In this document: positions 1-5,141 of the stretch, one piece after another
Layout of the letters: every line of letters begins with the position of its first letter
Numbering within the stretch: position 1 is the first letter of the stretch
NCBI GenBank assembly: GCA_030533035.1
Contig: JAUNJW010000127.1
Coordinates: 1 to 6,177, forward strand
From: Erysipelotrichaceae bacterium
GTDB lineage: Bacteria > Bacillota_I > Bacilli_A > Erysipelotrichales > Erysipelotrichaceae
DNA: 6,177 bases
Direction of reading: 5' to 3'
Program-made: the position numbers and the translations under genes
Notes under the pieces: generated by a model
Told to the model about the DNA's origin: nothing
The model's input: the letters and a program-made list of their open reading frames with translations, nothing else
Databases searched by the model: none

Positions 1-54
1 CCGTACGCACGGTGCTGTGAGAGGACGGGAGCTAATCACTCCCTCCTACTCGAT
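1..54 (+). mobile_element. 3' end of a group II intron (domain V tail and domain VI)
   Basis: Bases 19-51 fold into a domain VI-like hairpin. G19-A20-G21 pairs with C49-T50-C51, A22-G23-G24-A25 pairs with T44-C45-C46-T47, and G27-G28-G29-A30-G31 pairs with C39-C43 around the loop CTAATCA (32-38). C26 is unpaired on the 5' side. A48 is the only unpaired base on the 3' side, which is where the lariat branch-point adenosine of domain VI sits. Seven nucleotides counted from A48 end at T54, giving a terminal AT that fits the AY 3' end of group II introns. The preceding ACGCACGGTGC resembles the 3' strand of a domain V helix, whose 5' strand would lie outside the window. The intron body and any reverse transcriptase/maturase gene would be to the left. 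It runs opposite to higBA and ends 46 bp from the higA stop codon. The fold is seen directly; the assignment is by recognition, and subclass cannot be told. Confidence 0.72.
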
Positions 55-100
55 TCTGATTTGATTTCGGGCAGGGATGATCATGCGGGGCTCCGCTGTT

Positions 101-433
101 TCACAGAGCTGCAGCAGGATCTTCTTTGCCTGGGGAAGGGTTCTCTGCATACGGCCGGATTGAGTCGAGTTCTTCCGCAATTTCGATTTTCAGGTTTCTG
201 ATATCGATATCATTCTGCAGATGAATGAAGTAGCTGTCTGAAACACCGAAGTACTTTGCCAGCCGTATGGACGTATCCGCAGTCATTTTTCTTCGTCCGT
301 GAAGCAGATCCTGAATTCTTGAGACCGGCACGTGAATGTCTCTGGCAAGTCTGTACGCGGACAGTCCCAGCGGCTTCATGAATTCTTCGTTCAGTATTTC
401 ACTGATTGCAGGGGTTTCTATCCTTTTTGTCAT
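101..433 (-). CDS. higA: HigA-family antitoxin, HTH (XRE) type
   Basis: This 110-residue protein is a helix-turn-helix antitoxin of the HigA/VapI family. It should neutralise the upstream-encoded HigB toxin by direct binding and repress their shared promoter. The N-terminal part matches the family pattern, with EILNEEFMKPLGLSAYRLA at about residues 12-30. The DNA-binding helices follow (about 24-62), including the typical HGRRKMTADTSIRLAKYFG (45-63). The Leu-Gln of HLQNDID (71-77) is also characteristic. Beyond about residue 80 the tail is charged, then Pro/Ala-rich, and less conserved. Length is normal for the family. The ATG at 433 is preceded by a strong GGAGGA site (438-443) just beyond the higB stop codon; only 12 bp separate the genes, so they are one transcript. 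I see no convincing terminator in 55-100. Confidence 0.93.
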   Translation of the reverse strand: MTKRIETPAISEILNEEFMKPLGLSAYRLARDIHVPVSRIQDLLHGRRKMTADTSIRLAKYFGVSDSYFIHLQNDIDIRNLKIEIAEELDSIRPYAENPSPGKEDPAAAL

Positions 434-445
434 ATATTCCTCCGG

Positions 446-727
446 TTAATGATAATCTGTAATCTCAACATTATAGAAATCTCCGTTTACGTATCTGAAG
501 CAGATCCGGTACTGGCTGTTAATACGGATACTGTATTGACCTTCCCGGGCACCTGACAGCGCTTCAAGCCGGTTTGCCGGCGGGATCCGCAAATCATTAA
601 GATTTTCAGACTGACCAATCATCATCAGTTTTCTTAAGGAAGGTTTCTGAATTGAATGAGGAAGTTTTTTTGAAAAAACCTGATTGAATATTTTTTCTGT
701 TTCTTTGTTTCCAAAAGTTTTAATCAC
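446..727 (-). CDS. higB: HigB toxin, RelE/ParE superfamily ribosome-dependent mRNase
   Basis: This 93-residue protein is a complete HigB toxin. Characterised members cleave mRNA on translating ribosomes. Family signatures are clear: MIKTFGNKETEKIF at the start, then RIPPANRLEALSG (47-59), REGQYSIRINSQYRICFRY (61-79) and the terminal VEITDYH. The last three residues, Asp91-Tyr92-His93, match the C-terminal Asp-Tyr-His known to matter for activity in Proteus HigB, so the toxin looks intact. The start codon is GTG (725-727 on the plus strand). An in-frame stop lies six codons upstream, and the GTG fits the conserved N-terminus, so it is very likely right. The ribosome site is poor (AGCAGG), unlike the strong site of higA, which would favour excess antitoxin. 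Toxin-first order is typical of higBA. The region looks more A+T-rich than the metabolic genes to its right, consistent with horizontal acquisition. Confidence 0.94.
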   Translation of the reverse strand: MIKTFGNKETEKIFNQVFSKKLPHSIQKPSLRKLMMIGQSENLNDLRIPPANRLEALSGAREGQYSIRINSQYRICFRYVNGDFYNVEITDYH

Positions 728-755
728 AATAAGCCTGCTTTCTTATTGCATTATC

Positions 756-784
756 AGCATACATGTAATACATGTACACGTCAA
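756..784 (-). promoter_or_regulatory. higBA promoter
   Basis: On the minus strand, TTGACG (plus-strand positions 779-784, five of six bases matching the -35 consensus) is separated by exactly 17 bp from TATGCT (756-761, four of six for the -10). Transcription would begin near 749, about 22 nt before the higB GTG. A competing -10, GATAAT (750-755), lies six bases further on, but it would be 23 bp from the -35 box. The palindrome fills the spacer, as expected for an autorepressed toxin-antitoxin promoter. Confidence 0.65.
760..776. promoter_or_regulatory. Palindromic operator, probable HigA binding site
   Basis: Two copies of the self-complementary octamer TACATGTA (760-767 and 769-776) flank a single A. 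Together they form a 17-bp perfect palindrome apart from the centre base. It lies almost wholly between the -35 and -10 boxes of the higBA promoter and overlaps the -10 by two bases, so a bound HigA dimer would block RNA polymerase. The symmetry and placement are seen directly; assignment to HigA is inferred from toxin-antitoxin autoregulation. Confidence 0.7.
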
Positions 785-863
785 ACGGTTCGAAAAAAGG
801 ATAATGCCTTTCTGCAATATATATTCAACGGGCAATCACAGTTTCCCTGAAGTTTCTGCCTGA

Positions 864-895
864 TTCAAAACAGCTCCGGGTTTTCCGGAGCTGTC
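864..895 (-). terminator. Intrinsic terminator of the ene-reductase/KSI-like operon
   Basis: A perfect 10-bp GC-rich stem (870-879 with 885-894, ACAGCTCCGG/CCGGAGCTGT) has a 5-nt loop. It sits about 42 nt past the stop codon of the KSI-like gene. Read on the minus strand, the stem is followed by TTTGAAT, a short U-run, so termination may be incomplete. It separates this operon from the higBA promoter downstream. Confidence 0.7.
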
Positions 896-936
896 TGTGT
901 CTGTGAAATCTGATTTTGATAAAAACGTGAATGAGA

Positions 937-1272
937 TTAACGGGGACGGACGATATATTCCGTGATCAGGCCTTCCTCATTGCATGTGGCTGCGCCGATG
1001 CACGGAATGTGAAGTCCGGCAAGCTCCACGTCATATTCCATGGAGTTCGGGTTCAGCTTTACGATTGCCGCCTTGACGTCATAGGTTTCAAAAACACCTG
1101 CGAAAGCGTTCTTTACTTCCTCTCTGCCGTGGGCCACAACATCGGGGAAGCCGAATGTTCTTGCGCCGCCGTCCACAAATGAGCAGTCTTCAGCGTAAAG
1201 AACAGCGACATTCTCCGCATCATGGGAGTTCAGCGCGGCAACGTATTTTTCCAAAACTTCACTGACAGGCAT
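937..1272 (-). CDS. Ketosteroid-isomerase-like (NTF2/SnoaL fold) protein
   Basis: This 111-residue protein has the small alpha+beta cone of the NTF2/SnoaL/KSI superfamily, whose members include steroid delta-isomerases and the bile-acid dehydratase BaiE. From memory of the Comamonas KSI sequence, the N-terminal halves align without gaps: KYVAALNSHD (9-18) against RYVAALNAGD, and YAEDCSFVD (26-34) against FADDATVED. Tyr10 and Asp34 therefore fall on KSI catalytic Tyr14 and Asp38. Aligning the C-terminal strands (NEEGLITEY, 98-106) puts Gly93 where Asp99 would be, so the third catalytic residue appears absent. The ATG at 1272 was chosen because an AGGGGA site lies just upstream. A longer reading starting at 1329 would overlap the preceding gene and add residues unlike the family. 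Only 14 bp separate it from the ene-reductase stop, so the two are co-transcribed. It probably acts on the same substrate, which is unknown; a non-enzymatic SnoaL-like role is possible. Confidence 0.8.
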   Translation of the reverse strand: MPVSEVLEKYVAALNSHDAENVAVLYAEDCSFVDGGARTFGFPDVVAHGREEVKNAFAGVFETYDVKAAIVKLNPNSMEYDVELAGLHIPCIGAATCNEEGLITEYIVRPR

Positions 1273-1286
1273 GATATTTCCCCTGA

Positions 1287-3227
1287 TCAGATTCCCATCG
1301 CTGTCCGGTAGCCGGCATAGATTGCCCACTTGGCGTCCTTGACAGCGTCGGCGTCACCGATGACGCAGACTTTTTCAGCCAGGCCTTCGGTTTCAAACGG
1401 TACATAAGGTTTCGAGCCAAGGGCGAGGATGACTGTGTCGAAGCCGTCGAGTTTGAGCTGTTCGCCATCCTTTTCGGCGATGACGCCGCCTTCAACAAAT
1501 TCGAGAACCTTTGTGTTGGTGTAGACTTCGATCTCTTCTTCCTTGATTCTCTTGAGCATCGCGTTTCTGACGGTCAGATAGAGTGTCGGAACGATTTCGG
1601 GTAACATCTCCACGATCGCGACTCTGGAGCAGTAGTCGGTTGCGTACTCAGCTGTTTCCGCGCCGACTTCGCCGCCGCCGATGATCAGGCAGCTCTTCTG
1701 CAGGACAGGGGTGCCGAGCAGGACGTCATTGGCCAGAACAACTCCGGTTTCCTTCAGGCCCTTGATCGGCGGCACGGAAGGCTTGGCGCCGGTCGCGACA
1801 ACCAGAACATCGGGAGCGAGTTCCTTAATGACTTCAGGTGTCGCCTCGCAGTTCCATCTGATGTCAACGCCGTTCTTTTCGCACATGTGCAGCATGTATC
1901 TGATTTCTCTTGTCAGCGGCTGCTTGAAAGGCGGGAACGCGCCGATTCTCAGCTGGCCGCCGGCTTCGAGTTTGCCGTTCTTTTCAAGAAGCACAACTTC
2001 GTGGCCGCGGTAAGCGCTCATCCAGGCGGCTGTCATGCCGGCCGGGCCGGCGCCGACAACGACGACCTTCTTCGGTGCGTCTGTCTTTGTGAGCATTCTG
2101 TCTGCACGGTGGCTGGACTGCGGGTTGTACATACAGCCGACGCCCCAGTCGCCCGGCATCAGGTTTTCAGGATAGTTGAATTCCATGCATCTCTGGGTGC
2201 AGCCGATACACGGGATGATGTCTTCCACAGCGCCGCCGACTGCCTTGTTCGGGAAGGCGGGGTCTGCGATGGACTGACGGCCGAGGGATACCGCGTCGCA
2301 GTCGCCTCTGCGGATCGCTGTTTCAATGGTCCACGGATCATGGAACAGACCGACGGAGATGACAGGAATATCGACTGCTTCCTTGATTCTCTTGGCGCTG
2401 GCGAGGTTCCATCCGGACGGCCATGCGGTCGGCGGAACGATGGTCTCCCATGTCTCGTACGTACCGGCGGAAATATGCAGTGCGTCATAGCCGTATTCTT
2501 CCAGCATTGCCGCGAAGACAACGGTTTCTTCCATTTCAATGCCGCCGATTCTGTTTTCCTTCGATGACAGACGGGCTGTAACAGCGAAATCCTCGCCGCA
2601 GGCTTTCTTGATGCCTTCGCAGACAAGCTTCATGAAGTAGGCGCGGCCTTCGACGCCGCCGCCGAATTCATCGACACGCTTGTTGGAACGCGGGGAGAGG
2701 AACTGGCCGCCCATGTAGCCGTGGGAAGCGTGGATTTCGACACCGTCGAAGCCTGCCTTCTTCATTCTTACCGCAGCGTCCACATAGTGCTGGATCAGCG
2801 CGTAGACTTCCTCGGTTGTGAATTCATGCGGTGTTTCACGGTTTGTCGGACACGGTACTGCCGAAGGGGCGACAACCTTGCCCGCCATCAGCGAGACGGT
2901 TTCACGGCCGGCGTGATGGAGCTGGACGATGGTTTTCGCGCCATGTTCATGGATGACGGAAGCGAGCTTTGTCATGCCGGGGATGCATTCATCCGTCCAG
3001 CCTGCCGGCTCGCAGGGCATGCCGACGCCGGTCGGCTCAACGGCTGTGATTTCAATGATGACAAGGCCGAATCCGCCGGCGGCTCTGGCGCCGTAGTAAT
3101 CAAGTGTGGGCTGATAGACAAAGCCTTTCTGGTCAAAGACACCGGAGTCCATTGCCGGAACAATCAGACGGTTTTTAATGTCGACGGAACCGATTCTCCA
3201 GGGTGAAAAAGTGTTGTTGAAGCGCAT
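1287..3227 (-). CDS. NADH:flavin oxidoreductase / 2-enoate reductase family (BaiCD/BaiH/FadH-like)
   Basis: This 646-residue enzyme has the full three-part layout of the 2,4-dienoyl-CoA reductase/2-enoate reductase/BaiCD group, which reduces activated C=C bonds with NAD(P)H through FAD, a 4Fe-4S cluster and FMN. Residues 1 to about 335 are an old-yellow-enzyme barrel: QLHHAGRE (102-109), the active-site HASHGYMGGQFLSPRSN (166-182, with His166, His169 and Tyr171), and phosphate-binding GRQSIADP (316-323). Cysteines 340, 343, 347 and 365 (CxxCxxxC, then 17 residues, then C) should bind the cluster. VGAGPAG (391-397) is the FAD fold and IIGGGEVGAE (515-524) the NAD(P) fold. Length is normal and no key residue is missing. 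No signal peptide is seen, so it is cytoplasmic. The ATG at 3227 has an ideal AAAAGGAGG site 7 nt upstream. It is first in an operon with the KSI-like gene. Substrate (steroid, bile acid, enoate or plant enone) cannot be read from sequence. Confidence 0.93.
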   Translation of the reverse strand: MRFNNTFSPWRIGSVDIKNRLIVPAMDSGVFDQKGFVYQPTLDYYGARAAGGFGLVIIEITAVEPTGVGMPCEPAGWTDECIPGMTKLASVIHEHGAKTIVQLHHAGRETVSLMAGKVVAPSAVPCPTNRETPHEFTTEEVYALIQHYVDAAVRMKKAGFDGVEIHASHGYMGGQFLSPRSNKRVDEFGGGVEGRAYFMKLVCEGIKKACGEDFAVTARLSSKENRIGGIEMEETVVFAAMLEEYGYDALHISAGTYETWETIVPPTAWPSGWNLASAKRIKEAVDIPVISVGLFHDPWTIETAIRRGDCDAVSLGRQSIADPAFPNKAVGGAVEDIIPCIGCTQRCMEFNYPENLMPGDWGVGCMYNPQSSHRADRMLTKTDAPKKVVVVGAGPAGMTAAWMSAYRGHEVVLLEKNGKLEAGGQLRIGAFPPFKQPLTREIRYMLHMCEKNGVDIRWNCEATPEVIKELAPDVLVVATGAKPSVPPIKGLKETGVVLANDVLLGTPVLQKSCLIIGGGEVGAETAEYATDYCSRVAIVEMLPEIVPTLYLTVRNAMLKRIKEEEIEVYTNTKVLEFVEGGVIAEKDGEQLKLDGFDTVILALGSKPYVPFETEGLAEKVCVIGDADAVKDAKWAIYAGYRTAMGI

Positions 3228-3281
3228 AATCTGTCCTCCTTTTCCATAAGAAAATGCACATTCTCCAAATGATCAATGATG

Positions 3282-3309
3282 TTATAAGAGGGGGTACTTC
3301 TACTTATAA
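3282..3309. promoter_or_regulatory. Inverted repeat in the divergent intergenic region, candidate operator
   Basis: TTATAAG (3282-3288) and CTTATAA (3303-3309) are perfect inverted copies with 14 bp between them. Their centres are 21 bp apart, two turns of the helix, as suits a dimeric repressor or activator. The repeat lies 55-82 bp upstream of the ene-reductase ATG. On the minus strand the arms could also be read as a TTATAA -35 and a TATAAC -10 exactly 17 bp apart. Thus it may be an operator, a promoter, or both. The A+T-rich composition makes chance possible, and no regulator gene is in view. Confidence 0.4.
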
Positions 3310-3393
3310 TATAGCTTTCCGCAGAACCGTAATAAACTGTCAGAAAATGTATTTTTGTCACATAAAACAGCACACAGGCCACGGGTATATCAG

Positions 3394-3424
3394 TTGCATT
3401 AGTGGAAAATACTCATGATATAAT
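3394..3424 (+). promoter_or_regulatory. Promoter of the DUF362 gene
   Basis: A perfect TATAAT (3419-3424) is preceded by TGA, giving the extended -10 motif TGATATAAT. The best -35 candidate is a weak TTGCAT (3394-3399) at a long 19-bp spacing, so the extended -10 probably carries most of the recognition. Transcription would start near 3431, leaving a leader of about 41 nt before the ATG. Confidence 0.75.
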
Positions 3425-3436
3425 ATAAAAAACACA

Positions 3437-3452
3437 GCATTCAGAAGAATGC
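3437..3452 (+). other. Small hairpin in the DUF362 mRNA leader
   Basis: GCATTC (3437-3442) and GAATGC (3447-3452) form a perfect 6-bp stem closed by the tetraloop AGAA. It lies about 6 nt from the predicted 5' end of the transcript and 6 nt before the ribosome binding site AAAGGAG (3459-3465). It may protect the mRNA 5' end. No T-run follows, so it is not a terminator. Confidence 0.4.
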
Positions 3453-3471
3453 AGACTGAAAGGAGTCAAGA

Positions 3472-4455
3472 ATGACTGACACAACAAAATATGTTCCTTA
3501 TGAAGAGAGAACAGGAAATGAATCCATCGTTTACTTCACCAGAGACATTTCACCCGAAGGAATTAAAAAGGCTTATGAAAAAGTCAGCGCCAATATCACC
3601 GGCAAAGTAGCCATCAAGCTCCACACAGGTGAAAAGAACGGCCCCAACTTCACCCCGGCCTCCTGGGTAAAGAAAGTCCGCGAAACAACAGAGTCACTGA
3701 AGGACTCCGCAATCGTCGAGACCAATACCTTATATGACGGCGACCGCTACACAACACCTGAACATCTTGAAACCCTGAAGGTCAACGGCTGGGATTTCTG
3801 CCCGGTTGACATCATGGACGCCGACGGCACCGTCGACCTGCCGGTCAAGGGCGGCAAATGGTTTGACCATATGACCCACGGCAAAACCATGGTTGATTAT
3901 GATTCCATGTTCGTCCTGACCCACTTCAAGGGCCACGCCATGGGCGGCTTCGGCGGCTCCAACAAGAACATCGGCATCGGCTGCGCGGACGGCCGCATCG
4001 GCAAGGCCATGATTCACTCCAAGAACGGCAATGTCTGGGGAGTCACCGAGGATGAGCTGATGGAAAAGATCACCGAATCCACCAAGGCAACCATCGACTT
4101 CTTCGGCAAGAACATCACCTATGTCAACGTCATGAGAAACATGTCCGTTTCCTGCGACTGTGAAGGCACAGCGGCGGCGCCGGTCGTCACACCGAACGTC
4201 GGCATCCTGGCTTCCACCGACATCTGCGCGATTGATTCCGCAAGCGTTGACCTGATCTACGCGATGTGCGAAAAGGACCATAAGGACCTGGTTGAAAGAA
4301 TCGAAAGCAGACACGGCCACAGACAGCTGTCCTACATGTATGAAATGGGCATGGGCAACAGAAAGTATATTCTGATTGACCTCGACAATGACGAAGCCCG
4401 CATCACACCGGCAAAGGCTGTTGAAGGCGTCAAACCTTTCAAACTGATCAAGTAA
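3472..4455 (+). CDS. DUF362 domain-containing protein
   Basis: This 327-residue protein belongs to the DUF362 family, which is common in anaerobes and has no settled general function. Recognisable blocks are KVAIKLHTGEK (45-55), the glycine-rich HFKGHAMGGFGGSNKNIGIGC (151-171, shown here in part), SCDCEG (227-232), and GILASTDICAIDSASVDL (244-261). A histidine-rich RHGHRQLSYMYEMGMGN (280-296) closes the conserved region. Many relatives carry a CxxCxxC ferredoxin insert; here no such cluster exists and the glycine block runs directly into CADGRIGKAMIH (171-182). The remaining Cys and His residues could bind metal, but that is a guess. There is no signal peptide. The start has a strong AAAGGAG site 6 nt upstream and its own promoter. 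It is transcribed divergently from the ene-reductase, which hints at but does not prove a shared regulator. Confidence 0.88.
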   Translation: MTDTTKYVPYEERTGNESIVYFTRDISPEGIKKAYEKVSANITGKVAIKLHTGEKNGPNFTPASWVKKVRETTESLKDSAIVETNTLYDGDRYTTPEHLETLKVNGWDFCPVDIMDADGTVDLPVKGGKWFDHMTHGKTMVDYDSMFVLTHFKGHAMGGFGGSNKNIGIGCADGRIGKAMIHSKNGNVWGVTEDELMEKITESTKATIDFFGKNITYVNVMRNMSVSCDCEGTAAAPVVTPNVGILASTDICAIDSASVDLIYAMCEKDHKDLVERIESRHGHRQLSYMYEMGMGNRKYILIDLDNDEARITPAKAVEGVKPFKLIK

Positions 4456-4492
4456 TACAGAACCTGCGCTGAAGCACAGAAAGAAACATACC

Positions 4493-4528
4493 TGAAGGCA
4501 TGGCGGATTTCACCATGCCTTCATTTTT
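4493..4528 (+). terminator. Terminator or attenuator between the DUF362 and ECF S genes
   Basis: TGAAGGCATGG (4493-4503) and CCATGCCTTCA (4513-4523) form a perfect 11-bp stem with a 9-nt loop, followed by five T residues (4524-4528). It ends only 21 nt before the next ATG, so the downstream gene must be reached by read-through or by transcription starting before the hairpin. I found no antiterminator pairing partner or riboswitch-sized leader upstream. Confidence 0.85.
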
Positions 4529-4549
4529 GAAAAGAGGGGAAAGAAACAC

Positions 4550-5074
4550 ATGAACAGAACAAGAAACATCGTACTGACCGGACTGATGATCGCCATCGGC
4601 ATCGTGATCGTCACTGTCCTCAAGAACTTCGGCGGCCAGCCGATCCTGAGGCTGTTTTCACCGATGCACTTTCCGGTCCTGATCGCCGGCCTTGTGATCG
4701 GCCCGGTGGAAGGACTGATCTGCGGGGTGCTGACACCGGCACTGTCCTATGTCATCAACCAGCTGCCGCCCAACGGGCCGCTGGCCATGATGGCGGAGCT
4801 GGGCGTCTACGGCCTGATCACCGGTTTATGCATGAGAACATTCGGAAAAGAAAAGGGGATTGTGAAGATTTATATCTCACTGATCATCGCTATGATCATC
4901 GGCAGGATCGCCGGCGGCCTGGTGACCGGATTCATCCTGAACGCGGGTGAGTATTCCATCTCCGCCTGGATCAGCGCCTATTTCATCGGCACCGCGCCGG
5001 CCATCATTGCCGACCTGATCCTGATTCCGCTGATTGTCAGGGCACTGCAGAGAGCGGGCCTGGCCCAGAAGTAA
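4550..5074 (+). CDS. ECF transporter S component (substrate unknown)
   Basis: This 174-residue integral membrane protein looks like the substrate-binding S component of an energy-coupling factor (ECF) importer, which works with a shared EcfT/EcfA module not present here. About six hydrophobic segments are visible, near residues 6-25, 38-52, 54-68, 78-96, 105-129 and 137-163. The N-terminus (RNIVLTGLMIAIGIVIV) has the small-residue helix typical of S components for docking to EcfT. The segments SPMHFPVLIAGLVIGPVEG (37-55) and MAELGVYGLITGL (81-93) are typical of a widespread uncharacterised subgroup in Bacillota. The substrate, usually a vitamin or its precursor, cannot be assigned: there is no adjacent biosynthetic gene or riboswitch. 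An AGAGGGGA site (4533-4540) precedes the ATG. The gene may depend on read-through of the hairpin just upstream. Confidence 0.88.
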   Translation: MNRTRNIVLTGLMIAIGIVIVTVLKNFGGQPILRLFSPMHFPVLIAGLVIGPVEGLICGVLTPALSYVINQLPPNGPLAMMAELGVYGLITGLCMRTFGKEKGIVKIYISLIIAMIIGRIAGGLVTGFILNAGEYSISAWISAYFIGTAPAIIADLILIPLIVRALQRAGLAQK

Positions 5075-5081
5075 AGAACAG

Positions 5082-5112
5082 GGAACTGATTTGCGTCAGT
5101 TCCTTTTTCTTT
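5082..5112 (+). terminator. Intrinsic terminator after the ECF S gene
   Basis: GGAACTGA (5082-5089) and TCAGTTCC (5096-5103) form a perfect 8-bp stem with a 6-nt loop. TTTTTCTTT (5104-5112) follows directly. The hairpin starts 7 nt after the ECF S stop codon. Its T-run abuts or overlaps the expected -35 zone of the telA promoter. Confidence 0.88.
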
Positions 5113-5126
5113 GCGCCGTCTGACAA

Positions 5127-5135
5127 TGATATACT
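5127..5135 (+). promoter_or_regulatory. Extended -10 promoter of telA, predicted leaderless
   Basis: TGATATACT (5127-5135) is an extended -10 element, with TG, one base, then TATACT (five of six). Only 6 bp separate it from the telA ATG at 5142, so the transcript should begin at or within a base or two of the start codon. No good -35 is present at 16-18 bp, where the sequence is the T-run of the preceding terminator. TGACA-like bases at 5121-5125 are too close to serve. Confidence 0.6.
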
Positions 5136-5141
5136 TTTGAT

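Noticed and set aside
86..97. GCGGGGCTCCGC hairpin just after the higA stop as a higBA terminator
   Set aside because: The stem is only 4 bp and no T-run follows on the minus strand.
794..813. Possible second minus-strand terminator (AAAGG / CCTTT stem followed by T residues)
   Set aside because: Only five pairs, three of them A-T, and it lies just upstream of the higBA -35 box. It could be chance in an A+T-rich stretch, though it might back up the weak terminator at 864-895.
1273..1329. Longer start for the KSI-like protein (130 residues)
   Set aside because: The extra 19 residues overlap the end of the ene-reductase and look unlike the fold's N-terminus, while the ATG at 1272 has an AGGGGA site in front of it.
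1887..2567. Plus-strand 226-residue open frame inside the ene-reductase
   Set aside because: It is a shadow of the GC-rich minus-strand gene: no ribosome site, no family resemblance, and the minus-strand frame has full cofactor motifs.
3164..3382. Minus-strand 72-residue frame spanning the divergent promoter region
   Set aside because: It overlaps the start and ribosome site of the ene-reductase in another frame and has no recognisable similarity.
3730..4320. Minus-strand 196-residue open frame inside the DUF362 gene
   Set aside because: It is antisense to conserved DUF362 motifs, and its Asp/Val/Ala-rich translation reflects codon structure of the opposite strand.
4456..4492. Riboswitch upstream of the ECF S gene
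   Set aside because: Only about 37 nt lie between the DUF362 stop and the terminator stem, too short for a vitamin-sensing aptamer, and no conserved riboswitch motif is visible.
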